A stretch of DNA of 27,112 nucleotides from NCBI GenBank assembly GCA_036661515.1, contig JAVWYO010000026.1:1-27112 (forward strand), given 5' to 3'. The stretch comes from HGM05232 sp036661515 (GTDB lineage Bacteria > Bacteroidota > Bacteroidia > Bacteroidales > Muribaculaceae). Shown piece by piece: positions 6,734 to 15,849 of this stretch. Both the position numbers and the translations under genes were made by a program. The number at the start of each line of letters is the position of its first letter. Position 1 is the stretch's first letter. The notes under the pieces are model-generated. The model was given only the letters and a program-made list of their open reading frames with translations, ran no database searches and was not told the origin of the DNA.

Positions 6734-9103
6734 ATGGCATTAAAAAAAGATAATAACAAAAATAGTAAGCATATAATAAAGATTATGTGGGCTTCTTTTT
6801 GCATTATAACAAGTTTTCTTATTATAATGTTTTTACTTATTTATAATGGAATTATTGGCTACATGCCCCCCGTAGAGGAGCTAAAAAATCCAACTGATAA
6901 GTTTGCAACTGTCATTTATACCGCAGATGGAGAAGAAATGGGGCGATTCTATCAAAGCAAAGGCAATCGCGTGTATGTAGATTTTGATGATATGTCACAG
7001 CACATGGTAGATGCACTTATAGCGACCGAAGATGTAAGATATGAAGACCATTCGGGTATAGATATGAGAGCCTTGTCGCGAGCTGTAATAAAGCGAGGCA
7101 TTTTTCGTCAAAAAAATGCAGGAGGAGGTAGTACAATCACGCAGCAGCTTGCCAAACAATTGTATTCGCCATCATCAGAAAATATAATAGAACGTGCAAT
7201 ACAGAAGCCAGTGGAATGGGTGATTGCCGTGAAACTTGAACGGTATTATACTAAAGATGAGATTATTAAGATGTATTTTAATCAATTTGATTTTCTTAAT
7301 AATGCCGTAGGTATAAAATCGGCTGCTTATGTATATTTTGGAAAAACGCCCAAAGACCTATCGATAGAGGAATCGGCAACCCTTGTAGGAATGGTTAAGA
7401 ATCCAGCTTATTTTAACCCAGTTCGGCACTTAGAGCGAACCCGTGAACGCCGGAATGTAGTATTTGAACAGATGTATAAGGCCGACATGATAACATCTGA
7501 AGAACTCGACTCATTAAAGCAACTGCCACTTACATTACATTATCATAAAGTTGACCATAAAGATGGTCTTGCACCATATTTCCGCGAAGAGCTACGCCAC
7601 ATGCTCACTGCTAAAAATCCAGAGCGGGGTGATTATCCAAGTTGGGATAAGCAGGGATATGTAGATGATTCTATTGCATGGGCAACCAATCCATTATATG
7701 GGTGGGTTGAGAAAAATCCTAAGCCAGATGGTAGTAGATATAATATCTATACAGATGGCCTAAAAATCCATACCACGATTGATTCACGAATGCAACGATA
7801 TGCAGAAGATGCGGTAAAATCGCATCTTAGCAAGACCTTGCAGCCACAATTTTTTAGAGAAAAAAGGCGAGTAAAAGGAGCACCATATACGAGTAATCGT
7901 ACGGAATTATCGGCTGTGCAGCTTAAGAACCTAATAAATAGGGCTATGAAGCAAAGCGACCGATATAGAATAATGAAACAAGGAGGGGTGTCGGAAAGCG
8001 AAATAAAGAAGGTATTCAACACACCAACAGATATGCGTGTATTTACGTATGATGGAGGCACTGATACTGTGATGTCGCCCATGGACTCAATCTTATATAA
8101 TAAGCACTTTTTGCGTGCTGGATTTATGTCAATGGACCCCATTACAGGATATGTAAAAGCGTATGTTGGAGGACCCAATTTCACATTTTTCCAATATGAT
8201 ATGGTGTCGCAAGGTCGCCGGCAGATAGGTTCTACTATTAAGCCATTCCTATATACCTATGCAATGGAAGAGGGATATACACCATGTGACCAATTCCTTA
8301 ATGCCCAACCCACAATAATGGATGAGAATGGTATTCCATGGTCTCCACGAAATTCTGGAGGAGGAAGAGTAGGGCAAATGGTTGATATTCGCTGGGCTTT
8401 AACAAATTCAAATAACTGGGTCTCGGCACGCTTGATGGAAAAGTTGTCGCCAACGACATTAGTCAGAACGATGCACAATTTTGGTATAACAAATTATCTC
8501 GATCCAGTAGTGTCATTGTGTCTTGGACCATGTGATGTGTCGGTGAAAGAAATGGTTGGAGCTTATACCGCTTATGCCAATAAAGGAATGCGAGTAGATC
8601 CTATATTAGTATCGCGTATTACTGATAATCAAGGTAATATTATAAGTGAATTTACCCCACAGCACACTGAAGTGATAAGTGAAGAAGCATACTATAAGAT
8701 ACTATCGATATTAACCAATGTGGTAGATTCTGGTACTGGTAATCGACTACGTCGCCCCCCGTATAATATAACAGCAGAAATGGGAGGAAAGACAGGTACT
8801 ACAAACTTCAATGCCGATGGTTGGTTTATGGGATTTACGCCACAATTAGTGTCGGGTGTGTGGGTAGGTGGTGATGAGCGATATATCCATTTCAATGGAA
8901 TGGCTTATGGTCAAGGTGCATCTATGGCACTTCCAATATATGGATTATTTATGAAAAAAGTATATTCTGATCCACAATTACCCTATTCACAGAAGGCAAA
9001 ATTTGTGTATCCATCAGATTTTAATCCATGCTATAAAGAGTTTTATGAAGGAACAAGTAGTGAGCCTGCTGCTGAGGAATCGATAGAAGGAGTATTTGAT
9101 TAA
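6734..9103 (+). CDS. mrcA: penicillin-binding protein 1A, bifunctional
   Basis: Class A PBP that polymerises lipid II and cross-links peptidoglycan at the outer face of the inner membrane. One TM helix (about 18-40) anchors it. The glycosyltransferase family 51 domain carries ATEDVRYEDHSGID (97-110, catalytic Glu99) and GGGSTITQQLAKQL (130-143). The transpeptidase domain has the SxxK box STIK (500-503, acylated Ser500), SNN (559-561) and KTGTT (686-690). 789 residues is a typical length. The region between the domains (about 365-455) is a basic, variable linker. It is a single-gene unit with its own promoter, followed by an inverted repeat at 9122-9156. Confidence 0.95.
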   Translation: MALKKDNNKNSKHIIKIMWASFCIITSFLIIMFLLIYNGIIGYMPPVEELKNPTDKFATVIYTADGEEMGRFYQSKGNRVYVDFDDMSQHMVDALIATEDVRYEDHSGIDMRALSRAVIKRGIFRQKNAGGGSTITQQLAKQLYSPSSENIIERAIQKPVEWVIAVKLERYYTKDEIIKMYFNQFDFLNNAVGIKSAAYVYFGKTPKDLSIEESATLVGMVKNPAYFNPVRHLERTRERRNVVFEQMYKADMITSEELDSLKQLPLTLHYHKVDHKDGLAPYFREELRHMLTAKNPERGDYPSWDKQGYVDDSIAWATNPLYGWVEKNPKPDGSRYNIYTDGLKIHTTIDSRMQRYAEDAVKSHLSKTLQPQFFREKRRVKGAPYTSNRTELSAVQLKNLINRAMKQSDRYRIMKQGGVSESEIKKVFNTPTDMRVFTYDGGTDTVMSPMDSILYNKHFLRAGFMSMDPITGYVKAYVGGPNFTFFQYDMVSQGRRQIGSTIKPFLYTYAMEEGYTPCDQFLNAQPTIMDENGIPWSPRNSGGGRVGQMVDIRWALTNSNNWVSARLMEKLSPTTLVRTMHNFGITNYLDPVVSLCLGPCDVSVKEMVGAYTAYANKGMRVDPILVSRITDNQGNIISEFTPQHTEVISEEAYYKILSILTNVVDSGTGNRLRRPPYNITAEMGGKTGTTNFNADGWFMGFTPQLVSGVWVGGDERYIHFNGMAYGQGASMALPIYGLFMKKVYSDPQLPYSQKAKFVYPSDFNPCYKEFYEGTSSEPAAEESIEGVFD

Positions 9104-9121
9104 TCAAAGTCTATCTCAAGG

Positions 9122-9156
9122 CAACGTCTATCGGGTAAGAAGGCATATAGACGTTG
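9122..9156 (+). terminator. inverted repeat after the PBP gene
   Basis: A perfect 10-bp inverted repeat, CAACGTCTAT (9122-9131) with ATAGACGTTG (9147-9156), and a 15-base loop. It starts 18 bases after the PBP stop codon and precedes the nqr promoter. No U-run follows, so terminator function is likely but not certain. Confidence 0.5.
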
Positions 9157-9201
9157 GCAATGTGAGAGTTACTAAAAATGAGCGAAAATAGTTGTGCAAA
9201 T

Positions 9202-9234
9202 TTTGTCGCATAGCGCAAATATTGTATAACTTTG
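9202..9234 (+). promoter_or_regulatory. promoter for nqrABCDEF
   Basis: TTTG (9202-9205), 21 bases, then TAACTTTG (9227-9234): a full Bacteroidota consensus match. It lies 37 bases upstream of the nqrA start codon. Confidence 0.85.
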
Positions 9235-9271
9235 TACGTGGACTGAAAAACTTGGAAAAGTAATTATACTA

Positions 9272-10603
9272 ATGATAAAGCTAAAAAAAGGTTTAAACTT
9301 AAATCTTTTGGGTAGCGCTACTGCCTCAAAAATTGACATAAATTGCCCTTCAACGTGTGCGATTATTCCTGACGATTTTAATGGCGTTACACCAAAACTT
9401 GATGTAAAAGAGGGAGATATAATACCAGCCGGAACGCCTCTTTACCATGATAAAGATATTCCGGACATAAAGGTTACTTCTCCAATATCTGGGAAAGTAA
9501 GCCAGATAATACGAGGCGAACGACGTAAAATCGAATCAATCGTTATATGTGAGCAAGAGAAAATGCCTCCTGTCAGTCATGATGTGTCAAAAGTAGATGC
9601 AACTTCTATTAAATCGGTTTTACTTTCATCGGGATTGTGGGCTTTTATGCGTCAACGTCCTTATGATATAGTGCCTAATCCCTTAAAGGCACCCAGAGAT
9701 ATTTTTGTTACAGCATTTGACTCTGCACCTTTAGCTCCCGATTTTGCTCTTCTGTTGCAAGGAAAAGAGAATTATCTTGAAAAAGGGGTAGCAGTGCTAT
9801 CACAGCTCACGACAGGAAAAGTGTATATTGGAGTTCCTTACACAATGCCTTTGGCAATAAAAGGAGCTGTAATAACTGCATTTGATGGACCGCACCCAGC
9901 GGGAAATGTTGGTGTTCAAATAGCAAATATAAAGCCGGTGAATAAAGGTGAGGTTATATGGACTCTTGATGCCATAACGCTTGTCCGCATCGGAGAGCTG
10001 TTTACAACAGGGATAGTTCCTTATACTTGCGAAGTAGCGATTACGGGGTCAGAAATAGTAACGCCAAAGTATATCAAGACAACGATAGGTGCACCAATTA
10101 GTGCTTTATTAGATAATAATATAAAAAGTAGCGATAATGTGCAGCGTATAATATCGGGTAATGTGCTCACAGGCTATAAAGTAGATAAGGATAGCTTTCT
10201 GAGATTTCCATATAGGCAAATAACCGTAATACCTGACCTCGAACATAAAGATGAATTTATGGGGTGGGCATCTATAAGTCCAAAAAAATATAGCTTGTCA
10301 CATTCATTTACTAATTGGCTATTTTCACGAAATAAGCCAAATAAATTTGATGCGCGCATTAATGGCGGTAAACGCGCCATAATAATGGCAGGAGAATATG
10401 ACAAGATGCTTCCGATGGACATCTATGCTGAATTTTTGATAAAGTCGATTATAGCATTTGATATTGACAAAATGGAGCAACTGGGTATATATGAAATTGC
10501 GCCAGAGGATTTTGCATTGTGCGAGTTTGCCGATACGTCTAAGCTTGAATTACAACAAATAGTGCGAGATGGCCTTGATAAGTTTCGTAAAGAGATGAAT
10601 TAA
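9272..10603 (+). CDS. nqrA: Na+-translocating NADH:quinone reductase subunit A
   Basis: Peripheral cytoplasmic subunit of the Na+-NQR complex, implicated in quinone binding. 443 residues, close to the family's usual 445. Recognised by the N-terminal IKLKKGLNLNLLG start, a beta-barrel/lipoyl-like segment with KVTSPISGKVSQIIRGERR (about 69-87), the FMRQRPYD block (about 124-131) and FDGPHPAGNVGVQI (about 203-216). There are no TM segments, as expected for NqrA. It is the first gene of the six-gene operon, directly downstream of a consensus promoter. The next gene starts 18 bases after it. Confidence 0.97.
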   Translation: MIKLKKGLNLNLLGSATASKIDINCPSTCAIIPDDFNGVTPKLDVKEGDIIPAGTPLYHDKDIPDIKVTSPISGKVSQIIRGERRKIESIVICEQEKMPPVSHDVSKVDATSIKSVLLSSGLWAFMRQRPYDIVPNPLKAPRDIFVTAFDSAPLAPDFALLLQGKENYLEKGVAVLSQLTTGKVYIGVPYTMPLAIKGAVITAFDGPHPAGNVGVQIANIKPVNKGEVIWTLDAITLVRIGELFTTGIVPYTCEVAITGSEIVTPKYIKTTIGAPISALLDNNIKSSDNVQRIISGNVLTGYKVDKDSFLRFPYRQITVIPDLEHKDEFMGWASISPKKYSLSHSFTNWLFSRNKPNKFDARINGGKRAIIMAGEYDKMLPMDIYAEFLIKSIIAFDIDKMEQLGIYEIAPEDFALCEFADTSKLELQQIVRDGLDKFRKEMN

Positions 10604-10621
10604 AAATAAACAACAATAAAA

Positions 10622-11833
10622 GTGAAGTTCATAAAACAATATATAGATAAAGTAAAGCCAAAATTCATGCCTGGAGGTAAGTTTTCGGCATTACAATCGG
10701 TGTTTGAAGGATTTGAAACATTCTTATTTACACCTAATACAACATCGCAAAGCGGAGTACATATTCACGATAGTATTGACACAAAGCGGACAATGATTGT
10801 TGTTATTGTAGCGCTTCTTCCCGCATTACTCTTTGGAATGTTTAATGTAGGCTATCAGCATTATTTATCGATAGGTAGTGCCGTTGATAGTAGTATGTAT
10901 TTAGAACTGTTTCTCTATGGTTTTTTGGCTATGCTACCACGTATAGTAGTATCTTATGCCGTAGGACTTGGGATAGAATTTGTTGCAGCGCAACTTCGGC
11001 ATCATGAGATTCAAGAAGGCTTTTTAGTGTCGGGAATGCTTATCCCCATGATTTGTCCAATAGATACACCGCTTTGGATGATTGCCGTAGCCACAGCCTT
11101 CTCGGTAATATTTGCTAAGGAAGTCTTTGGAGGAACTGGCATGAATATATTCAATGTTGCATTAATAACGCGAGCATTTTTATTCTTTGCCTATCCAGCC
11201 AAGATGTCGGGCGATGTCGTATTTGTGTCGCAAGCACCTATATTTGGACTTGGAGAAGGAACTGTTGTTGATGCCTTTTCTGGTGCAACACCACTTGGTC
11301 AAGTAGCTACCACGTCGCATGGTGCATTATCGATTACAAATATCGTTGGCGATCCTATAACTACGTGGGACACGTTTATAGGCCTCATTCCGGGTTCGGT
11401 AGGAGAGACATCTACGCTGTGTATCCTAATAGGTGCAGCAATATTGCTATTTACAGGTATGGCATCGTGGCGAATTATGCTATCGGTGTTTGCTGGTGGA
11501 TTATTTATGGGATTTGTAGCAAACTATTTTGGAACGCCAACTTATCCAGCGTCGGCATTAACGCCAATAGATCAAATCTGTCTTGGAGGATTTGCATTTG
11601 CCGCAGTATTTATGGCCACAGATCCAGTAACAGGGGCACGCACGAATATTGGGAAATATATCTATGGCTTTCTTATAGGAGTTGTTGCCATATTAATAAG
11701 AGTGTATAATAACGGTTATCCAGAAGGAGCAATGCTTGCAGTGCTATTAATGAATGCATTTGCGCCACTCATAGACTATTGTGTTGTAGAGTTTAATATT
11801 CGTCGTCGTCAAAACCGTTTAAAAGTGCAATAA
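10622..11833 (+). CDS. nqrB: Na+-translocating NADH:quinone reductase subunit B
   Basis: Integral membrane subunit of Na+-NQR that carries covalent FMN and riboflavin and forms a main part of the Na+ path. The start is GTG at 10622. It is chosen because the residues it adds (FIKQYIDKVKPKFMPGGK) match the conserved N-terminus of NqrB, which an ATG start at residue 16 would lose. The flavinylation motif SGAT spans 220-223, so Thr223 should bear the phosphoester-linked FMN. Many TM helices follow residue 55, with conserved EVFGGTGMNIFNVAL (167-181). It is 403 residues long. nqrC starts four bases after its end. Confidence 0.97.
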   Translation: MKFIKQYIDKVKPKFMPGGKFSALQSVFEGFETFLFTPNTTSQSGVHIHDSIDTKRTMIVVIVALLPALLFGMFNVGYQHYLSIGSAVDSSMYLELFLYGFLAMLPRIVVSYAVGLGIEFVAAQLRHHEIQEGFLVSGMLIPMICPIDTPLWMIAVATAFSVIFAKEVFGGTGMNIFNVALITRAFLFFAYPAKMSGDVVFVSQAPIFGLGEGTVVDAFSGATPLGQVATTSHGALSITNIVGDPITTWDTFIGLIPGSVGETSTLCILIGAAILLFTGMASWRIMLSVFAGGLFMGFVANYFGTPTYPASALTPIDQICLGGFAFAAVFMATDPVTGARTNIGKYIYGFLIGVVAILIRVYNNGYPEGAMLAVLLMNAFAPLIDYCVVEFNIRRRQNRLKVQ

Positions 11834-11837
11834 TATC

Positions 11838-12551
11838 ATGAATAAGCAAAGTAATACTTATACAATAATATATTCGGCAGTGATGGTGGTCATTGTAGGC
11901 ACCGTCCTTGCATTTACTTATCTTGCCTTGAAACCATTGCAAGATAAGAATATAGCTACCGATAAAATGAAGCAAATTTTGAGCTCTGTACATATATCTA
12001 CAACTCCCGATGATATTTTATCGACATATTCTAAGTATATCATTGAATCATATACAATAGATAGCCTAAACAATAGAATTGATGTGAAAGCATTTGATGT
12101 AAATATAGCCAGTCAATCAAAAATATCAGGAGAAAAGCGTCAACTTCCCGTATTTGTGTGCAGGCTCGATGATGGTTCTTTGAAATATATTTTGCCAACT
12201 TATGGTGCTGGATTATGGGGCCCTATATGGGGATATGTTGCTATTGATGCCAATGGTGATACCGTTTATGGTGCCTATTTTGCCCATCAAGGCGAAACTC
12301 CAGGACTTGGAGCCGAAATTGACAAGCCCGTGTTTCAAGGTCAATTTAGGAATCTCAATCTTTTCAAAGAAGGGGAGTTTAAGTCAATAGCAGTAGAAAA
12401 GAAAGGTCAGAAACCAGTTGACGGAGCCGATTACGTAGATGCTGTATCTGGTGGGACAATAACAAGTAAAGGGGTGCAATCGATGCTTGCGCATAGCCTT
12501 CGTTCCTATAATATATTTTTAAAATCGCTTCAAAAAGCACCATTAAAATAA
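11838..12551 (+). CDS. nqrC: Na+-translocating NADH:quinone reductase subunit C
   Basis: Membrane-anchored periplasmic FMN subunit of Na+-NQR. One TM helix (about 9-31) is followed by an FMN-binding domain. That domain contains TYGAGLWGPIWGYVA (121-135) and GETPGLGAEI (152-161), both typical of NqrC/RnfG. The flavin attachment motif is DAVSGGT (201-207), with Thr207 as acceptor. It has Gly where the ApbE recognition motif usually has Ala (SGAT). 237 residues is somewhat short compared with gammaproteobacterial NqrC. No apbE flavin transferase gene is present in the window. nqrD starts eight bases after the stop. Confidence 0.96.
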   Translation: MNKQSNTYTIIYSAVMVVIVGTVLAFTYLALKPLQDKNIATDKMKQILSSVHISTTPDDILSTYSKYIIESYTIDSLNNRIDVKAFDVNIASQSKISGEKRQLPVFVCRLDDGSLKYILPTYGAGLWGPIWGYVAIDANGDTVYGAYFAHQGETPGLGAEIDKPVFQGQFRNLNLFKEGEFKSIAVEKKGQKPVDGADYVDAVSGGTITSKGVQSMLAHSLRSYNIFLKSLQKAPLK

Positions 12552-12558
12552 TATCGAA

Positions 12559-13182
12559 ATGTTACTATCAAAAAATAATAAAGGTATATTATTTAATCCT
12601 TTTTCANNNNNNNNNNTAATAGTACAGATACTCGGAATCTGTTCTGTGCTTGCCGTAACGGCAAAACTTGAACCAGCACTTGTGATGGGAATTTCGGTCA
12701 CGGCGGTATTAGCGTTTTCCAATGTTACAATATCATTGATAAGAAATACAATTCCTAATAGTATTCGCATAATCGTCCAGTTGGTTGTTGTAGCAGCCCT
12801 TGTGATAATTGTAGACCAAATCCTAAAGGCGTATGCCTATGAAGTGAGTAAGCAATTGTCGGTATTTATTGGATTAATAATAACGAATTGTATCTTAATG
12901 GGTCGTCTTGAAGCCTTTGCATTAAGTAATAAGCCATGGGCATCGTTCTTAGATGGAATAGGAAATGGACTTGGCTACGCAATAATTCTTGTAATCGTAG
13001 GCTTTTTTAGAGAAATACTTGGTAGTGGAACGTTACTCGGATTTAAAGTAGTTCCACAGTTCATTTATGATTTAGGATATGAGAATAATGGTTTAATGAT
13101 ACTCCCACCAATGGCTTTAATAACAGTAGCTTGCATAATATGGGTGCATCGTAGTTCACATAAAGATTTACAAGAAAAATAA
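12559..13182 (+). CDS. nqrD: Na+-translocating NADH:quinone reductase subunit D
   Basis: Six-helix membrane subunit of Na+-NQR that, with NqrE, holds an iron centre in the membrane through paired cysteines. Cys28 (LGICSVLAV) and Cys111 (IITNCILMGR) occupy the conserved positions. IRIIVQLVVVAALV and FLDGIGNGLGYA are family hallmarks. Ten undetermined bases (12607-12616) fall at codons 17-20; the frame is intact on both sides. 207 residues including the unknown ones, a normal length. It is the fourth gene of the operon, followed after 21 bases by nqrE. Confidence 0.95.
   Translation: MLLSKNNKGILFNPFSXXXXIVQILGICSVLAVTAKLEPALVMGISVTAVLAFSNVTISLIRNTIPNSIRIIVQLVVVAALVIIVDQILKAYAYEVSKQLSVFIGLIITNCILMGRLEAFALSNKPWASFLDGIGNGLGYAIILVIVGFFREILGSGTLLGFKVVPQFIYDLGYENNGLMILPPMALITVACIIWVHRSSHKDLQEK
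12607..12616. other. ten-base assembly gap (N run)
   Basis: Ten Ns inside nqrD, between codon 16 (Ser) and the last two bases of codon 20. The reading frame is kept, and the codons around it match NqrD. The length therefore looks right, or wrong by a multiple of three. Confidence 0.99.
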
Positions 13183-13203
13183 TGCTTTAAAAAGCTTTTA
13201 ATA

Positions 13204-13818
13204 ATGGAAAATTTGAATTTGTTTATCCGCTCGATTTTTATCGACAATATGATATTTGCATATTTCCTTGGAATGTGTTCATTTCTTGCAGTGTCGAAGA
13301 ATGTGAAGACCGCTTTTGGTCTTGGAATAGCCGTAACATTTATGTTGGTTGTTACCACGCCTTTAAATTACCTACTTGAGATGTATGTCCTTCGAGCAGG
13401 AGCTTTATCGTGGCTTAGCGAAGAATTTGCAACGGTTGATTTGAGTTTTTTGAGTTTAATAATGTTTATTGCAGTTATTGCGTCAGTTACCCAGCTTGTA
13501 GAGATGGCAGTAGAGAAGTTTTCGCCAGCACTTTACTCGTCACTGGGTATATTCTTACCACTTATTGCGGTGAATTGTGCCATACTTGGTTGCTCACTAT
13601 TTATGCAACAACGCGATCTTGGTTCAACGTGGGCTGCTACCATATATGGTGCTGGTTCGGGTATTGGCTGGTTGATTGCCATTATAGGAATTGCAGCTAT
13701 TAGAGAGAAACTTTCATATTCCAATATTCCTGCTCCACTACGAGGCGTAGGTATTGCCTTTATAATAACAGGACTAATGGGAATAGCTTTTATGAGCTTT
13801 CTCGGCATAAAAATTTAA
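13204..13818 (+). CDS. nqrE: Na+-translocating NADH:quinone reductase subunit E
   Basis: Six-helix membrane subunit paired pseudosymmetrically with NqrD in the Na+-NQR complex. The iron-ligand candidates Cys25 (LGMCSFLAVS) and Cys125 (AVNCAILGC) are in place, with a further Cys130. Conserved MAVEKFSPALYSSLGIFLPLI (101-121) and the C-terminal GVGIAFIITGLMGIAFM segment confirm the family. 204 residues is standard. nqrF starts 15 bases after it. Confidence 0.97.
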   Translation: MENLNLFIRSIFIDNMIFAYFLGMCSFLAVSKNVKTAFGLGIAVTFMLVVTTPLNYLLEMYVLRAGALSWLSEEFATVDLSFLSLIMFIAVIASVTQLVEMAVEKFSPALYSSLGIFLPLIAVNCAILGCSLFMQQRDLGSTWAATIYGAGSGIGWLIAIIGIAAIREKLSYSNIPAPLRGVGIAFIITGLMGIAFMSFLGIKI

Positions 13819-13833
13819 TATAACAAAGAAGAG

Positions 13834-15099
13834 ATGACCCTTTTATTAGATATTCAATCATTTACGATACTTACAAGCGCAGTAATATTTTTAATTGTTA
13901 CATTGTTGCTTGTAATAATTCTTATTGTCGCTAAGCATTTTCTTGTTCCGTCGGGGATTGTAAAAATTACAATAAATAAAGATAAAGAGATTTCAACCGA
14001 AATGGGCGATTCGCTGTTATCAACACTTGCCCAGAATGAAGTGTATCTACCATCGGCATGTGGTGGTGGCGGTAGTTGTGCTCAATGCCGCGTGAGAGTG
14101 GTTGAAGGCGGTGGCGATATATTACCGACAGAAACTGTTCATTTTTCGCGTAAAGAGCAACAGGCACATTGGCGACTTGGTTGTCAAGTAAAAGTGAAAG
14201 GCAATCTTGGAATCTTAATACCCGAATCAATACTTGGTATAAAGAAATGGGAATGTGAAGTAGTTTCAAATAATAACGTAGCAACATTTATCAAAGAATT
14301 TGTTGTAAGACTTCCAGCAGGAGAGCATCTTAGTTTTATGCCTGGTAGCTATTGTCAAATCGATATTCCAGAATATTCTATTAAATATGCTGATTTTAAG
14401 ATCGATGAGAAGTTTCATAAAGACTGGAATAACTTTAAGATGTGGGACTTGACTGTTGCTAATAAAGAAACTACCATAAGAGCATATTCAATGGCTAATT
14501 ATCCCGAAGAGGGTGATATTATAAAACTCAATGTGCGCATAGCTACTCCTCCATTTGACCGAGTGAATGGTGGCTTTATTAATGTGCCCGCAGGGATAGC
14601 CTCATCTTATATATTTTCACTTCAAGCAGGAGATAAAGTGATGCTATCGGCTCCTTATGGCGATTTCTTCCCCATCTTAGATACTAAAAATGAGATGCTT
14701 TATATAGGTGGTGGTGCTGGCATGGCACCTCTTCGTGCGCATTTAATGTATCTACTTCGCACACTTGGAACTCGCGATCGCAAAATCTCGTTTTGGTATG
14801 GTGCACGTTCAAAGGCAGAGATATTCTATGAAGAAGATTTTAGAGCGTTAGAAAAAGAATATCCAAATTTCTCATTTCATATAGCCCTTAGTGATGCCCA
14901 GCCAGAGGATAACTGGACAGGATTTACAGGATTTATTCATAATGTTATTTATGATCAATATTTATCGAAGCATGATGCTCCCGAAGATATTGAATACTAT
15001 ATGTGTGGACCTGGTCCGATGAGTAAAGCGGCAGAAAATATGCTTTATAATCTTGGAGTGCCGTTAGAAAGCATACGCTACGATAACTTTGGTGCATAG
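13834..15099 (+). CDS. nqrF: Na+-translocating NADH:quinone reductase subunit F
   Basis: Electron entry subunit of Na+-NQR: oxidises NADH and passes electrons via FAD and a [2Fe-2S] cluster. One TM helix (about 10-35) anchors it. A plant-type ferredoxin domain follows, with cluster cysteines 76, 82, 85 and 117 (CGGGGSCAQC, then LGCQV). The FAD domain has RAYS (216-219). The NADH domain has the glycine-rich LYIGGGAGMAPLRAHL and the late MCGPGPM motif, ending in YDNFGA. 421 residues is normal. It is the last gene of the operon, and a strong bidirectional terminator begins five bases after it. Confidence 0.98.
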   Translation: MTLLLDIQSFTILTSAVIFLIVTLLLVIILIVAKHFLVPSGIVKITINKDKEISTEMGDSLLSTLAQNEVYLPSACGGGGSCAQCRVRVVEGGGDILPTETVHFSRKEQQAHWRLGCQVKVKGNLGILIPESILGIKKWECEVVSNNNVATFIKEFVVRLPAGEHLSFMPGSYCQIDIPEYSIKYADFKIDEKFHKDWNNFKMWDLTVANKETTIRAYSMANYPEEGDIIKLNVRIATPPFDRVNGGFINVPAGIASSYIFSLQAGDKVMLSAPYGDFFPILDTKNEMLYIGGGAGMAPLRAHLMYLLRTLGTRDRKISFWYGARSKAEIFYEEDFRALEKEYPNFSFHIALSDAQPEDNWTGFTGFIHNVIYDQYLSKHDAPEDIEYYMCGPGPMSKAAENMLYNLGVPLESIRYDNFGA

Positions 15100-15103
15100 C
15101 ACA

Positions 15104-15145
15104 AAAAAATGGTGAAATTCAGTTGATTGAATTTCACCATTTTTT
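15104..15145. terminator. bidirectional terminator after nqrF
   Basis: A perfect 18-bp stem, positions 15104-15121 pairing with 15128-15145, with loop GTTGAT. The stem begins with an A-run and ends with a T-run, so it works in both directions. It lies between nqrF (+) and the DUF4251 gene (-), which converge here. Confidence 0.9.
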
Positions 15146-15150
15146 AATAT

Positions 15151-15741
15151 CTACAAAGGCATTGCCTTATAAACGCTTGATAGTTGGTTAGGAACTAATA
15201 ATCCATAAACGGTGAGTGAATAAGAATTAAAATTAGGTTCCACAGTAGCCATAGCTTGGTTACTGTCTTTAATAAGTGTAATCCTAACATTAGCAGATAT
15301 TGCTATTCCTATAACACTCATAGTCATGGTTATATTTCCACGCTTATCGGTCTTATATTTTATATTAGAGGCATTCCCTTCTACCGTAATTCCGCCAAGT
15401 CCGTTATATCCCATTCTGCCACCTTGAGCAAATGCCAGTTGTACCATAGCTTTGCCATTAGATACAGATATGAAATTAGTATTTGATTGAGTGTGTACAC
15501 TTACACCATTTTTGAATGTTACACGTTCGGCTTCGAGGACAAAATTCTGTTCATTTAATCCAATCTTGGCGTTATTAAAGTTTATAGAATCAATAAGAGC
15601 ATTCAATCTCTTTTCTCGTTCTTTCTTTTGCTTCTTAGTTTCGGTAGTTTGTTCTTTTGTTTTTTTGTCACTTATTTGCTGTGCATTTACCATATAGCAA
15701 ATGCAGCTAATTAATATAATAGTCAAGATTGCTTTTTTCAT
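15151..15741 (-). CDS. DUF4251 family secreted protein
   Basis: A 196-residue exported protein of unknown function. Residues 1-20 form a signal peptide (hydrophobic core 5-17, cleavage likely after VNA). A charged Lys/Glu/Thr segment (24-46) precedes a beta-rich domain. That domain has the DUF4251 pattern: FVLEAERV (about 67-74), NFISVSNGKAMVQLAF (about 89-104), a GGxxxEGN turn (about 116-123), and a C-terminal LTVYGLLVPNQLSSVYKA. There is no lipobox, so a periplasmic or outer-membrane-associated location is likely. A -7-like element (TATATTTG at 15774-15781 on the minus strand) lies upstream without a good -33 box. The gene is monocistronic. Confidence 0.85.
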   Translation of the reverse strand: MKKAILTIILISCICYMVNAQQISDKKTKEQTTETKKQKKEREKRLNALIDSINFNNAKIGLNEQNFVLEAERVTFKNGVSVHTQSNTNFISVSNGKAMVQLAFAQGGRMGYNGLGGITVEGNASNIKYKTDKRGNITMTMSVIGIAISANVRITLIKDSNQAMATVEPNFNSYSLTVYGLLVPNQLSSVYKAMPL

Positions 15742-15849
15742 AATGCGTATCTTTATTAGTGAATTTTGTGTTGCAAATATAAGTAAATTTGTATCAACTA
15801 CTATTTAAAAGGAGAAAATGATTAAATTTGTTCATTATTAGATTAAAAC

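Noticed and set aside
7747..8184. A 145-codon minus-strand ORF antisense to the PBP gene
   Set aside because: Shadow frame within the penicillin-binding protein's linker and transpeptidase coding region; no independent start or domain.
15784..15791. A second TAAATTTG element upstream of the CPBP gene
   Set aside because: No TTTG-like box at the required 19-21 base distance; TAnnTTTG words are expected by chance in such AT-rich spacers.
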